Shown: positions 17,761-25,934, counted from the first letter of the stretch. The stretch: 43,601 nt of DNA from CAZFQG01 sp964520785 (GCA_964520785.1 CAZFQG010000028.1:1-43601), one strand, 5' to 3'. Made by a program: numbers and translations. The notes: generated from the letters alone by a model not told the origin.

Positions 17761-18093
17761 ATGCAGGTCAAAGTCTACGTACCACGAATGGTCGAAATTC
17801 CCAGCGAGTACTTGCCGCCCCTGGCGAAACGGGCTGCCGAGAGCCTCGGAACTCGCGCTAGCGAGATTCCGGCGACACGAGGCCATCTCGTCCGGCAGGC
17901 GGTTCAGGACGGGTTGCTTCGCGAATTCGACGACCTCGTCGGTGAGGACGGTGCCGTTGACATGGTGTGCGACCCCGGCATGGAGGTTCCACTGGAGCTG
18001 GAAGAGAAGACCCTGACGCTCATTGAGCTTCTGGAAGCGCTGCAATACAAGCGGACTTGGTCCGAGGTGAAGGCCGGCTCGGACGCCGCCTAA
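17761..18093 (+). CDS. Hypothetical 110-residue protein
   Basis: I do not recognise a family. The ATG at 17761 has GGAG seven bases upstream. The frame is open another 35 codons upstream, but without a ribosome site. The protein (MQVKVYVPRMVEIPSEYLPP, then RGHLVRQAVQDGLLREFDDL) is soluble, acidic at the C-terminus (VPLELEEKTLTLIELLEALQ), with no signal peptide or membrane segment. A stem of CGCCGC and GCGGCG (18084-18099) spans the stop codon. It is followed 55 bases later by another hypothetical gene on the same strand. The 298-base region before it contains ACCGG/CCGGT repeats (17599-17613) and no other gene. Confidence 0.6.
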   Translation: MQVKVYVPRMVEIPSEYLPPLAKRAAESLGTRASEIPATRGHLVRQAVQDGLLREFDDLVGEDGAVDMVCDPGMEVPLELEEKTLTLIELLEALQYKRTWSEVKAGSDAA

Positions 18094-18148
18094 GCGGCGA
18101 AGTCCGTTCCTTGTCGCCCGTCGCCTTCCCCGTCTCCTAGGTCTCTTT

Positions 18149-18787
18149 ATGACCCCAAAGGCCAATAAAAACCCGATTCACGGCATCGAACAACTGTTCG
18201 CCGGGTTGGTTCCGGATACGGATGCGCGCGCGTTCCAGTCGCCGCCACGCTCAGCCGTCCGTTCCCGTTGGAGGGTCGTGTCTTCCGACGGTTCTCGGAG
18301 CGACGCCGAACCGCACTCAGCTTCGGAGTCCCCTTCCGATAGTTCCCGGGTGACGGGCCTAACGGCGACGGAAATCTCGTTTTTCGAGCATTCTTTTTCA
18401 GCGACAACGCCGCCTCGCCGTTCGACACCGGTTGACCTGCCACACGTCAAGGCGGACCTCGCGGACCTCACGGAAGCCTGGCGGACCGTTTCCGGCGCTA
18501 AGTCGAAGAACCCGGAGGTACGCGCGGATACCTCCGTTTCCCCGCGGACGCCTTCGCAAGAGAGGAATGGCTCGATCATCCCTGAAGAAGAGGGGTGCTT
18601 AGACGAAGCGGAGGGGCTGCAAGCTCAAGAGGTACCCCCTTTGCATAGGGGGCAGGATGATTCGGCGAATGCCGTGTCTTCCCGAGATTCACGGGCGAAC
18701 TACGAACTCGCCCGGGTCGTTCAAGCCTGGAGCCGGCTCCCGGTAAACATTCGAAACGCGATTTTGGCCATCATCGATAGTCTATAA
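18149..18787 (+). CDS. Hypothetical planctomycete-type protein with conserved C-terminal helix motif
   Basis: This 212-residue frame opens MTPKANKNPIHGIEQLFAGL and is Ser/Arg/Pro-rich and probably disordered through most of its length. The last 30 residues, ELARVVQAWSRLPVNIRNA then ILAIIDSL, resemble a short motif (LAxVVxAWxxLPxxIRxxIxAMI) that I know as a recurrent C-terminal tail of planctomycete proteins of unknown function. That supports a real gene despite the poorly conserved body. No ribosome site is obvious (CTAGGTCTCTTT precedes the ATG). Internal inverted repeats at about 18515-18536 (GGAGGTA/TACCTCC) and 18635-18652 (CCCCCTTTGCATAGGGGG) are unusual within a gene. Function unknown. 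Confidence 0.6.
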   Translation: MTPKANKNPIHGIEQLFAGLVPDTDARAFQSPPRSAVRSRWRVVSSDGSRSDAEPHSASESPSDSSRVTGLTATEISFFEHSFSATTPPRRSTPVDLPHVKADLADLTEAWRTVSGAKSKNPEVRADTSVSPRTPSQERNGSIIPEEEGCLDEAEGLQAQEVPPLHRGQDDSANAVSSRDSRANYELARVVQAWSRLPVNIRNAILAIIDSL

Positions 18788-19041
18788 AGCCACAATCTGA
18801 CGTTTCTTCTTGACTTCGCACTCCTATCTCCTCACGAAACGCTTGGTGCATACAGGCTCGCGTCTTTATGGTGAATCCGGGCCTTTCAGCAGTTTTTCTT
18901 CGGTTCCGCTTGCATTTTCGCGCCGCTTGGCTAAACTAAAGCGTTTCTAATCTCGATAGACGACGTAAAACCGTTGTGTTTGCCGCGTGCAAGGGAAAGA
19001 GAGAGTCCCACGGCGGCGTTAGTTGAGGGTTATGTAGGTAG

Positions 19042-19317
19042 ATGGCACGAAAATTCCAGAATAAGAGGCCCATTCGTCGGCGTTCCAAAGTGAAGGTGCG
19101 GACGAAGAAGCAAGACCCCGTCTTCGTCGATGGCCAGCGCCCCCGGCCGATGTACGTCGACTACAAAGATCTGGACCTTCTGAAGAAACTGACGAATCGT
19201 CAGGGCAAAATCATCGCGCGGCGAAAAACCGGATGCACCGCCGCCAGTCAGAACGCGGTTACCCGAGCGATCAAGCGGGCGCGGTTCATGGCGCTTCTCC
19301 CATACGTTGGAGATTAG
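19042..19317 (+). CDS. rpsR: 30S ribosomal protein S18
   Basis: This small-subunit protein binds 16S rRNA next to S6 in the platform. The 91-residue sequence has the conserved core YKDLDLLKKLTNRQGKII, then RRKTGCTAASQNAVTRAIKR ARFMALLPYV. The N-terminus is longer than in E. coli S18 (75 residues), with a basic stretch RPIRRRSKVKVRTKKQ and a DGQRPRPM segment, and it lacks a zinc-type CxxC pair. It stands alone: rpsF and rplI, its usual neighbours, are not here. A convincing intrinsic terminator follows at 19372-19405. The ribosome site is poorly defined (GAGGGTTATGTAGGTAG precedes the ATG). Confidence 0.95.
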   Translation: MARKFQNKRPIRRRSKVKVRTKKQDPVFVDGQRPRPMYVDYKDLDLLKKLTNRQGKIIARRKTGCTAASQNAVTRAIKRARFMALLPYVGD

Positions 19318-19371
19318 TCTCCCGGGAAGTGGTCTTGAAATAGAAAAAACGTCGCATTTTCGTTTTCTTGC

Positions 19372-19405
19372 AACGAAGAGAGTTAATTACTTTCTTCGTT
19401 TTTTT
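19372..19405 (+). terminator. Intrinsic terminator downstream of rpsR
   Basis: AACGAAGAGAG pairs with the right arm ending TTTCTTCGTT (one G-T pair), giving an 11-bp stem with an AT-rich loop, followed at once by a run of Ts. It lies 55 bases after the rpsR stop. The 256 bases from here to the next gene hold no supported feature except that gene's ribosome site. Confidence 0.85.
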
Positions 19406-19661
19406 GCGCGTTCTCAGTATTGTTTCAAAGAGACAATTCCTCCAGGCGGCAGCGCGGGGGGGCAAGCGGCGAACTCAATTGCCGGGTTCCGTTGGTTCCG
19501 CGGCGGCGTTATCCCGGCCGGGGCGTTCATGCGGGATTCGACGAACGCGAGGGGCGGCGCCACACTTCCTTCCGCTGAATCGCGAATACGCGACGCACAC
19601 TTGCGGAGCGGGCGAGCAAGACTGACAATAAAGATCAGGTAACGAACCCCAAGGAGGAATT

Positions 19662-20735
19662 ATGATGAGACGCAGAGACTCTCTACTGAAGAAGGGCTTC
19701 ATGTTCGGAATGCTGCTTCCGTTGTTGCTCGTCGTCGCCGGGTGCCTCGAGAGTGAAATCACGCGGCATGTGAAGCATAACGCCGAGAATGACTCTTTTG
19801 AGGTTCTTTCGGTGTTCAATCACATCCGCGCGCAGAGCGCGTCCGACTTGGACCACCTGGGACACCTTTGCGGAGTTCGTTCCGAAATCATCCACCCCAT
19901 CGCGCCGATTTCGCTATTCACGCAACCCGCCTGGATTCGCCAGAGCAATTCGACCTATCAAGAAACGAACTTGGGCGAGGCTGGTGCGTTGGAGCTGAAA
20001 AAGACGGAGATCGACCTGGACTCGATTACCGTGAAGCCGGGGAAGTTTTTTTTCAACAAGAACGGAATGCCGGCGTATTACCATCGGATCGTTGTCCCCG
20101 GTAAGGCGTTCGACGGCTTTCTCGAGCGGTTTGACGGTTTCGTGAACGAGGTGACCGTCAACGCGGTCCGAGACGAACGCCGGCGACGCGCTCAGGGGCA
20201 TCCGGCTCGGACATGGGAAGAGACGCGGAAGACCATGCTGACCGAGTCGTCCGAGAAGGTGGACGAAGACCAGACGGGGGACTTTCCCTTCAATGCGCTC
20301 AGCGACGACTCGCTCTCGCGTCTGGCGCAGCACGCCACCGCATCCAAGCTGAATATCCGGCGCGAAGCGGCGCGATTTCGGATGACCCTGCCCCTCACTC
20401 CCGAGGACGCCGGGGAGGCCGCCGAAACCGTCGAGGCGGCGAAACGGAAGATCCTGGAGGAGGCCGAAAAGGAAAAGGTCGCCCCGGAGGCCGTCGCCGT
20501 CGTCAAGTCGATCCGTGCCGCAGCGACGGATTTCGGCAGCCTGACCGTCTCCATCGATATCGGCCCGGTTGTTTCCAGCGGCCCCGAGGAACCCGCCAGG
20601 AACGCGACCGGCGCGCGTTACCTTGACAACGCGACTCTGGTGGAAAGCTTGAAGAATAGGGGAATCGAATTCGACGAGGCATTGACCCACGTCCAGGTCG
20701 TCAACGAATTCCTGCGGAACCCCCTGTCGAAATGA
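19662..20735 (+). CDS. Putative lipoprotein of unknown function
   Basis: A strong AAGGAGGAATT precedes the ATG at 19662. The 357-residue protein begins MMRRRDSLLKKGFMFGMLLP and continues LLLVVAGC, a lipoprotein signal with lipobox VAGC, so it is likely membrane-anchored facing the periplasm-like space. I do not recognise a domain in the mature part. It contains a segment PGKFFFNKNGMPAYYHRIVV, a Lys/Glu/Ala-rich helical region (EAAETVEAAKRKILEEAEKE) and a beta-rich end (GSLTVSIDIGPVV). The gene stands alone between rpsR and a broken fucosidase on the other strand. It looks like an intact, well-expressed gene specific to this lineage. Confidence 0.7.
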   Translation: MMRRRDSLLKKGFMFGMLLPLLLVVAGCLESEITRHVKHNAENDSFEVLSVFNHIRAQSASDLDHLGHLCGVRSEIIHPIAPISLFTQPAWIRQSNSTYQETNLGEAGALELKKTEIDLDSITVKPGKFFFNKNGMPAYYHRIVVPGKAFDGFLERFDGFVNEVTVNAVRDERRRRAQGHPARTWEETRKTMLTESSEKVDEDQTGDFPFNALSDDSLSRLAQHATASKLNIRREAARFRMTLPLTPEDAGEAAETVEAAKRKILEEAEKEKVAPEAVAVVKSIRAAATDFGSLTVSIDIGPVVSSGPEEPARNATGARYLDNATLVESLKNRGIEFDEALTHVQVVNEFLRNPLSK

Positions 20736-20764
20736 GTCCGCGTTCCTGAAGGGCGAGTTGCCCT

Positions 20765-20947
20765 CGAATGGCTGATCACGCAACGGAGCTGTGAACCCAT
20801 GCTCCAATGAACGATTATCCCCAGCCCCCAATCCATGAACGCCTCGATTCGGGAGGGGTCGTTCTTGAGGTCTTCCGCGGGAGCCGGCAGCGCAAAGGCC
20901 GCGACGGCCGTGAGTATGAGAAATGGGTTGACGCACCGGTGGAACAT
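20765..20947 (-). pseudogene. Remnant of alpha-L-fucosidase (GH29-like) N-terminus
   Basis: On the minus strand an ATG at 20947 with GAGGAG seven bases upstream begins a signal peptide (FHRCVNPFLILTAVAAFALP, then APAEDLKNDPSRIEAFMDWG) followed by LGIIVHWSMGSQLRCVISHS. This is the opening of secreted planctomycete GH29 alpha-L-fucosidases, whose first strand carries the FxHW motif. Recognisable sequence stops after about 61 residues. The frame then runs on as the antisense of the lipoprotein gene that ends at 20735. A full enzyme would need roughly 400 or more further residues, including the catalytic nucleophile. Promoter and ribosome site survive, so a short secreted peptide could still be made. 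Identification rests on my memory of family N-termini. Confidence 0.6.
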
Positions 20948-20987
20948 GAGAATGCTCCTCACTCGCATTTCGCGGGGTGTGTCCAGG

Positions 20988-21986
20988 CTAATCCGCGTTA
21001 TACCACTCCCGCAACACGTCCCGCCACTGTCCCGGCCGAGTGACGCCGATGAAAGCCGCCTTCACCGCTTCGGCCTCGGGGTGGAGTCGCGCGTATTGAA
21101 TGCCGAATTTGCGCATTTGCCGTTCGCAGCGGCCTTCGTCGTACAGCTCCCCCGCCAGGCGGTAGTGTTCGGCAATGATCTTTCCCTGTTCGGGCACGGT
21201 TGGGGGGGGAGGTAGCGGCTTGCCTTCGAGGAGGGCCCTTGCCTGAGCGAAGATCCAAGGATTTCCGATTGCCCCGCGCGCAACGGTGACTCCGTCGACA
21301 CCCGTCTCGCGCATCATGCGGACGCACGATTCGGCGTCAAACAGATCGCCGCTTCCGAGCACGCAAAACGACCCGGCGCGGTCCTTCACCTCGGCCAGGA
21401 AGTCCCACGAACTCGCGCCGCGGTATGCCTGTTTGACGGTACGCCCATGGACCGTCACGCCGTCCGTGCCCAGTTCGATCGCCCCGTCGAATATCCGACG
21501 GAATGCGTCGCGGGCCTCCTCGGTATCGTCGTACGCCCTTCGGAGTTTCACGGTAAGAGGCGATTCGACCGCTTTGCGGACGGCCGCGATGATCCGCAGC
21601 GCCCGGGCCGGGTCGCTCAGCAGATTTCCTCCTCGCCCCCGACCCAGAACCTTCCGGACGGGGCACGCGAAGTTCAAGTCGATCCAGTCGAACCCTAAAT
21701 CGATCAGAATCTCGGCTGCCGCCGCCAATTCATCCGGTTCAGTTCCCATCAACTGTCCCCCGCACGGCCGTTCCTCGTCGGTGTGGCGGAGCAGGCGTTT
21801 GCCCTTCCTCCCGCGGACCGCCTGGATGACGAACTGGTCGAGCATCGCCTCGGAGAGCGTAAACCCCGCCCTCAGTCTCGCGGCGATTACCCGCATTGCC
21901 CAGTCGCTATACCCACTCAGCGCGGCCTGGCCGATGGGGTAACCGCAAAGGAACGGCGGAGCCGGTTTGGAGGTGAGCTCATTCAT
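20988..21986 (-). CDS. tRNA-dihydrouridine synthase (Dus family)
   Basis: This flavoenzyme reduces uridines in the tRNA D-loop using NADPH. The 332-residue form starting at ATG 21986 (MNELTSKPAPPFLCGYPIGQ) shows the FMN-barrel opening with LSGYSDWAMRVIAARLRAG, a GGQLMG segment, the catalytic Cys in DLNFACPVRKVLGRGRGGNL, LTVKLRRAYDD, VTVHGRTVKQAYRG and VTVARGAIGNPWIFAQ. These are all DusB/NifR3-like features. Thirteen further codons are open to a GTG at 22025; neither start has a clear ribosome site. It lies 121 bases downstream of the M20 peptidase gene on the same strand. The fucosidase remnant is just 18 bases upstream of its stop side. Confidence 0.92.
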   Translation of the reverse strand: MNELTSKPAPPFLCGYPIGQAALSGYSDWAMRVIAARLRAGFTLSEAMLDQFVIQAVRGRKGKRLLRHTDEERPCGGQLMGTEPDELAAAAEILIDLGFDWIDLNFACPVRKVLGRGRGGNLLSDPARALRIIAAVRKAVESPLTVKLRRAYDDTEEARDAFRRIFDGAIELGTDGVTVHGRTVKQAYRGASSWDFLAEVKDRAGSFCVLGSGDLFDAESCVRMMRETGVDGVTVARGAIGNPWIFAQARALLEGKPLPPPPTVPEQGKIIAEHYRLAGELYDEGRCERQMRKFGIQYARLHPEAEAVKAAFIGVTRPGQWRDVLREWYNAD

Positions 21987-22107
21987 CGGGGCGTTTTCGC
22001 GGATTCCGTCAACGCAGGAGAACACGCGCCGTTTCGGCCGTCAAGCGCGGGTAGGAGTTCATGTCCGCTTCGCCGGGGCGCCGACGGACCGCCTCTTCCG
22101 TTTCTCC

Positions 22108-23313
22108 CTACCGCGTATGCGACACCGGCGCACACAACCGCAGGGCCGTCTGGCAGCTCTGGTGGAATTCGGCGAGGTTCAGCTTTTCGTCGGTGGTGTG
22201 GCCGTTGCGCTGACCGCAGCCAAGGGAAACGGTTGGGATGCCGGCGGCGACGAGCCAGTTGGCGTCAAGACCGCCGTTGCTTTGGGCAAAGACCGGTTTT
22301 CCGCCGGCGAAACGGACGGCTTCCTTCGCGACGGCGATTGCCGGTTCATCCTTCGGCAGGCGAAAGGCTTCGTAGTCGAGGTGGCCGTCGAATTCCACCC
22401 GGCCCGCCTTTCCGGCGGCGTTGCGGACCGTCCGCGCAGCCTTCATGAAGGCTTCCTCGATGTTCTTGACGATCCGCTCGCGGGAGGTCTTCGAGCGGCT
22501 CCTCGCTTCGACCTTGAGTTGCACGCGAGGAGTCACCACGTTCGTCGCGTTTCCCCCTTCGATAATACCCACGTTGCTCGTACCGACGCAACTCCCTTGT
22601 CGAATCGTGCCATGCCAGCCGCGCGCGTCCAAATCGGCGATCGCCTTCGCGGCGATCGTGATCGCGCTGACGCCGTCTTCCGGGTGACAGCCCGCGTGGC
22701 TGGGAATGCCGAAGACGTCGATCGTCATCCGATACCCGCTTGTCGCCCCGATGGTCAGTTTGTTGGGGTCGGAACCGTCGAAGTTGAAGGCCATTCGAGG
22801 CCGGCCGAAGAGGGGCCTGTCTACATAGCGGGCGCCGACGAGGCCAAGCTCCTCCTGAATGGAAAAGAAGAATGTCAGCGGCGGGTGGGGCAGGTTGCAC
22901 CTCAGCAGCTCGCTCAACGCATAGAGCAATACGGCGACGCCTGCGCGGTCGTCGGCGCCCAGGCCGGTCGAGGAATCGGCGGGGTGTACCCAACCGTCGC
23001 GGACGACCGGTTTGACCCCGACACACAGCGGCACCGTATCCATGTGGGCCGAGAGGAGCCGTCTCGGTCCTTGGAGTGTACCAGGCACGCGGACGATCAG
23101 ATTTCCGGAGTCTCCACCGAAGGGGCTCTTGCGATGAGCCTCGTCGACATGGATAGCGGACTGAGGAACGCCGGCGCGACGCAGCGTCCGAATTAGGAAG
23201 CGCGCAACCCGGCCCTCCTGACGGCTCCTCCCCGGGATACCGAGGAGTCTCAGAAGGAGGGATCGGGCGCGATCCGCCGGGGCGGTAGGGGGCATGTGGA
23301 GGTCTCCAGGCAT
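22108..23313 (-). CDS. M20-family metallopeptidase, tripeptidase T-like
   Basis: This 401-residue cytosolic zinc peptidase is related to PepT. Metal-binding and catalytic motifs appear in order: LLSAHMDTVPLCVG (first His, with following Asp), GLGADDRAGVAVLLYAL (bridging Asp), FSIQEELGLVGARYV (Glu pair), FNFDGSDPNKL, and a C-terminal GHTTDEKLNL. The dimerisation domain (TIDVFGIPSHAGCHPEDGVS) is intact. Its ATG shares one base with the stop of the HAD gene (TAATG), so the two are translationally coupled. Substrate could be tripeptides or other amidated molecules. The neighbours (HAD, Dus) do not narrow it. Confidence 0.88.
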   Translation of the reverse strand: MPGDLHMPPTAPADRARSLLLRLLGIPGRSRQEGRVARFLIRTLRRAGVPQSAIHVDEAHRKSPFGGDSGNLIVRVPGTLQGPRRLLSAHMDTVPLCVGVKPVVRDGWVHPADSSTGLGADDRAGVAVLLYALSELLRCNLPHPPLTFFFSIQEELGLVGARYVDRPLFGRPRMAFNFDGSDPNKLTIGATSGYRMTIDVFGIPSHAGCHPEDGVSAITIAAKAIADLDARGWHGTIRQGSCVGTSNVGIIEGGNATNVVTPRVQLKVEARSRSKTSRERIVKNIEEAFMKAARTVRNAAGKAGRVEFDGHLDYEAFRLPKDEPAIAVAKEAVRFAGGKPVFAQSNGGLDANWLVAAGIPTVSLGCGQRNGHTTDEKLNLAEFHQSCQTALRLCAPVSHTR

Positions 23314-23999
23314 TAACTTCCGCCGAGCAATCTCATCAACTCATCCGGAACGTGAGCCAGGTTGGGGGCGATGAAATCGGCTCCAGCCATCTCGAGGACG
23401 TCGGCCGGGAAGCTGGTGGTCAGTCCGAGGCAAAGCGAGCCGGCCGCTTTCGCCGCCTGGACGCCGTTCGGGGCATCCTCAACCACCAAGCACCGCTGGG
23501 GGTCGACCCCCAGCCGCCGGGCCGCCAAGAGAAAGATGTCCGGGTGGGGCTTGCGGCGTTCCACCTCCAGGCCATTCACGCAGGCGTCGAAGGTCTCGAA
23601 GGGGAGGCCGATCTCGCGGAGGTTTCCCAGCAGTTTGACCTCGTCGGCCGACGTCGCGACGGCACATTTGAGCCCGAATTCCTTACACTGGGCGACGAAG
23701 TCTACCGCTCCATCGAGGGGTCCAAGCTGTCCTTGGATGATTTCGAGATAAAGCGCGTACGTTCGTGCCTTTGCCTTAGGGAGATCGATTTCACAATCAT
23801 ATTTCTCGGCGACGCCCCCAATAAAGCGGTTCTCGCCCGCCCCGACAAACGGGGAAAAGTCCTCCGGCTTCGCTTGGAGGCCATAATCCTCTAAAAACAT
23901 GCGAATAGCAGCTTGACATATAAATGGTTCGGAGTCGCACAAGACTCCGTCCATGTCGAAGAGGGCTGCGTCAATCGGGGTGCGTTCCCGGTTTGGCAT
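23313..23999 (-). CDS. HAD-superfamily hydrolase, beta-phosphoglucomutase-like
   Basis: The ATG at 23999 is preceded by AAGGA. The frame is open far upstream but that text is not protein-like. The 228-residue protein has the four HAD motifs: DMDGVLCDSEP (nucleophile Asp and acid/base Asp), AVATSADEV (motif II), the Lys in VERRKPHPDIF (motif III) and VVEDAPNGVQAAKAAG (motif IV). A helical cap lies between motifs I and II. This subtype acts on small sugar phosphates as a phosphatase or mutase. It is divergent from deoR across a 429-base region with operator-like repeats and couples to the M20 gene (TAATG). A link to the sugar microcompartment is possible but only positional. Confidence 0.88.
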   Translation of the reverse strand: MPNRERTPIDAALFDMDGVLCDSEPFICQAAIRMFLEDYGLQAKPEDFSPFVGAGENRFIGGVAEKYDCEIDLPKAKARTYALYLEIIQGQLGPLDGAVDFVAQCKEFGLKCAVATSADEVKLLGNLREIGLPFETFDACVNGLEVERRKPHPDIFLLAARRLGVDPQRCLVVEDAPNGVQAAKAAGSLCLGLTTSFPADVLEMAGADFIAPNLAHVPDELMRLLGGS

Positions 24000-24428
24000 A
24001 GCGTATATCCTTTTGAGGCTAACGAACAAACAGCTTTTGGCGGATCGACTGAACAGGAAAAATAGTGTATCTTTTAAGGCTTGGCAATCGCAACTGAGAT
24101 CGCCTCCTTCGGAGAGCCTCCCTTTCGTCGTAAGCTGCTTCCATGTAAGCGATAACGTTCGCGTGTCCAATGCGGGCCCTGAGGAAACGAAAGAAAACCG
24201 TAATGAATATGACGGAAATCTTTCATGCAGATGATAGTTTGTGCTTGAAAACGGTCTTTGTTTCGGGGATACTCGTAGAGAGTTGTTGTGATTGATGCGA
24301 TTGATGCAAACCGACTGGTTTGCGTAGATCGCCGGAACGGATGGATCTCGAAGTCTGCCGCCGCCGCACGTCGGCCGGGCAGGCCCGAGAGGGAGAGCAA
24401 GCACGAGAGCGGAACGAGGAGAGGTGGG
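24000..24428. other. Divergent intergenic region between HAD gene and deoR
   Basis: These 429 bases separate two outward-facing genes and contain no gene of their own. The elements I can see are a partial palindrome GCGATAACGTTCGC at 24149-24162, a CTCCTTCGGAG stem near 24106, and the tandem repeat plus palindrome at 24290-24323 described separately. This is the most likely control region of the microcompartment operon. Confidence 0.6.
24290..24323. promoter_or_regulatory. Candidate operator: tandem GATTGATGC and palindrome before deoR
   Basis: GATTGATGC occurs twice in direct tandem (24290-24298, 24299-24307) and runs into GCAAACC-GACT-GGTTTGC (24306-24323), an exact 7-4-7 inverted repeat. 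It lies about 105 bases before the deoR ATG. A DeoR-family repressor often controls its own operon, so this is the first place to look for its binding site. No footprint-like conservation can be judged from one sequence. Confidence 0.45.
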
Positions 24429-25202
24429 ATGCTGGTGAACGAGCGACGCAGCCGCCTGCAAGAGATGGTCCGCCGACGACGGTTTGCCTCTCTCCCGGAA
24501 CTCGTCGAGGAGCTGGACGTTTCCGAGTCGACGGTTCGCCGCGACCTGGAATGGCTGGAGGAACAAGGGATTGCAAAACGCATTCACGGCGGAGCCTTGT
24601 ATGCGGGCGACTCCCCCGGTTTCAGTCATTTCGACCAGCGTCAGTCGTCCGCCTGGGCCGAGAAGAAAGCGATTGCCGCGAAGGCCGTCGGCCTGATCGA
24701 GGACGGAGACACCGTCCTTTTGGACGGCGGGAGTACGACCTACGAGGTGGCGCGGCTGCTGGTCGGCCGGCCGGTTCACGTGGTGACGAATTCGCTGCCG
24801 GTGGCGAACCTGTTCGCCTCGGACACGTGCAGCGACCTCGTCGTCATCGGTGGGGATGTATGCCCCCGGTCCGGCGTGGTTCGAGGCCCCTTCGCCGACG
24901 AGATGATCGCCTCGCTGCGAGTGAGGAAGACGGTTTTCAGCGTGGCGGGCATTACGGAAGAAGGGTTTTTCAATAACAACGTTCTTCTGGTAGAAACGGA
25001 ACGAACGATGATGCGCGCGGCCGACGAGGTGATCGTCGTCGCGGATAGCACGAAGCTGGGACGGCGGAGTCTGACCCACCTGTGCGAACTGAGGGACGTC
25101 CACCACTTGGTGACGGACGAAGGCCTCGGCGCCGCATGGCCCGGGACGCTCCGTTCGGCTGGAATCAACCTGTGGATCGCGTCGACGAATGCGGCCGGTT
25201 GA
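24429..25202 (+). CDS. DeoR-family transcriptional regulator of the microcompartment operon
   Basis: The ATG at 24429 has GAGGAG seven bases upstream. The 257-residue protein is standard DeoR length: an N-terminal winged helix (SLPELVEELDVSESTVRRDL, then EQGIAKRIHGGALY) and a C-terminal ISOCOT-type sensor that binds phosphorylated sugars (VGLIEDGDTVLLDGGSTTYE, VVTNSLPVANLF, VVIGGDVCPRSG, VVADSTKLGRRSL). The effector is plausibly a sugar phosphate or DHAP-like intermediate of the pathway encoded downstream. It is the first gene of a unidirectional series reaching to 32207. A DeoR gene heading a planctomycete/verrucomicrobial microcompartment locus is a known arrangement. Candidate operator repeats lie just upstream. 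Confidence 0.93.
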   Translation: MLVNERRSRLQEMVRRRRFASLPELVEELDVSESTVRRDLEWLEEQGIAKRIHGGALYAGDSPGFSHFDQRQSSAWAEKKAIAAKAVGLIEDGDTVLLDGGSTTYEVARLLVGRPVHVVTNSLPVANLFASDTCSDLVVIGGDVCPRSGVVRGPFADEMIASLRVRKTVFSVAGITEEGFFNNNVLLVETERTMMRAADEVIVVADSTKLGRRSLTHLCELRDVHHLVTDEGLGAAWPGTLRSAGINLWIASTNAAG

Positions 25203-25271
25203 CGAAAGAAGTGGAGACCTCCTTCGCCCAAAAAGAGATTTCGGAATAATTCGCATTACGGAAAACATCGC

Positions 25272-25934
25272 ATGAGTACGGCTCCAGCCATCGACCGCAA
25301 CACGATTGAGCAGATCGTCCGCGAGATCGTTCTCGCGCAAATCGGAGGACCCGACGGAAAACCGAATTTGGTCGTCAGCATCTCCGCGCGGCACGTCCAC
25401 CTGACGGACGAGCACGTCGAAACGCTATTCGGTCCGGGCGAGACGCTGATTCCCATGAAACCGCTTTACCAGGACGGGCACTTCGCGGCCGAGCAGACTC
25501 TGATGCTCGTCGGTCCACGCCGGCGGATGCTTCCGTCGGTTCGTATTCTCGGACCGACGCGTCCCCAGAGTCAGGTGGAGCTGGCGTTCACGGATTGTAT
25601 TTCGCTCGGTTTGAACGCGCCGGTCCGACCGAGCGGAAGCCTGGAAGGTTCCGCCGGGTGTGTTCTCGTCGGCCCCGCTGGAGTAGTGGAACTCAAGGAG
25701 GGGGTCATCCGCGCCGAGCGACACGTCCACATGAGTCCGGACGACGCCAGGCACTACGGTGTGAAGGACAAGGACCGGATGAGCCTGCGGATCAACTCCC
25801 CTTGCGCGACCATATTCCGCGACCTCCTGGTCCGCGTCGGCGACGGGATCAAGCTGGAAACGCATTTAGATACGGATGAAGGAAACGCGTCGGATTTGGA
25901 TCATGCGGTGAGCGTGGAGTTACTCAAGCAGTAA
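25272..25934 (+). CDS. pduL: PduL-type phosphate propanoyl/acyl transferase (phosphotransacylase)
   Basis: This enzyme converts acyl-CoA plus phosphate to acyl-phosphate plus CoA inside the microcompartment, recycling CoA for the aldehyde dehydrogenase. Here the acyl group is probably lactyl. The 220 residues carry the two zinc-binding half-barrels: HxH at His41/His43 (SARHVHLT) with Glu103 (QVELAFTD), and HxH at His151/His153 (ERHVHMSPDDA) with His198 near the C-terminus. An amphipathic N-terminal helix, residues 8-24 (DRNTIEQIVREIVLAQI), precedes the fold and matches an encapsulation peptide. It follows deoR by 69 bases and begins the catabolic part of the operon. Confidence 0.96.
   Translation: MSTAPAIDRNTIEQIVREIVLAQIGGPDGKPNLVVSISARHVHLTDEHVETLFGPGETLIPMKPLYQDGHFAAEQTLMLVGPRRRMLPSVRILGPTRPQSQVELAFTDCISLGLNAPVRPSGSLEGSAGCVLVGPAGVVELKEGVIRAERHVHMSPDDARHYGVKDKDRMSLRINSPCATIFRDLLVRVGDGIKLETHLDTDEGNASDLDHAVSVELLKQ

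Noticed and set aside
19307..19642. A 111-codon frame after rpsR
   Set aside because: It runs through the intrinsic terminator and has no family resemblance.
24000..25415. N-terminal extension of the HAD frame to 700 codons
   Set aside because: The extension is antisense to deoR and pduL; the real protein starts at 23999 with the DMDG motif close behind.
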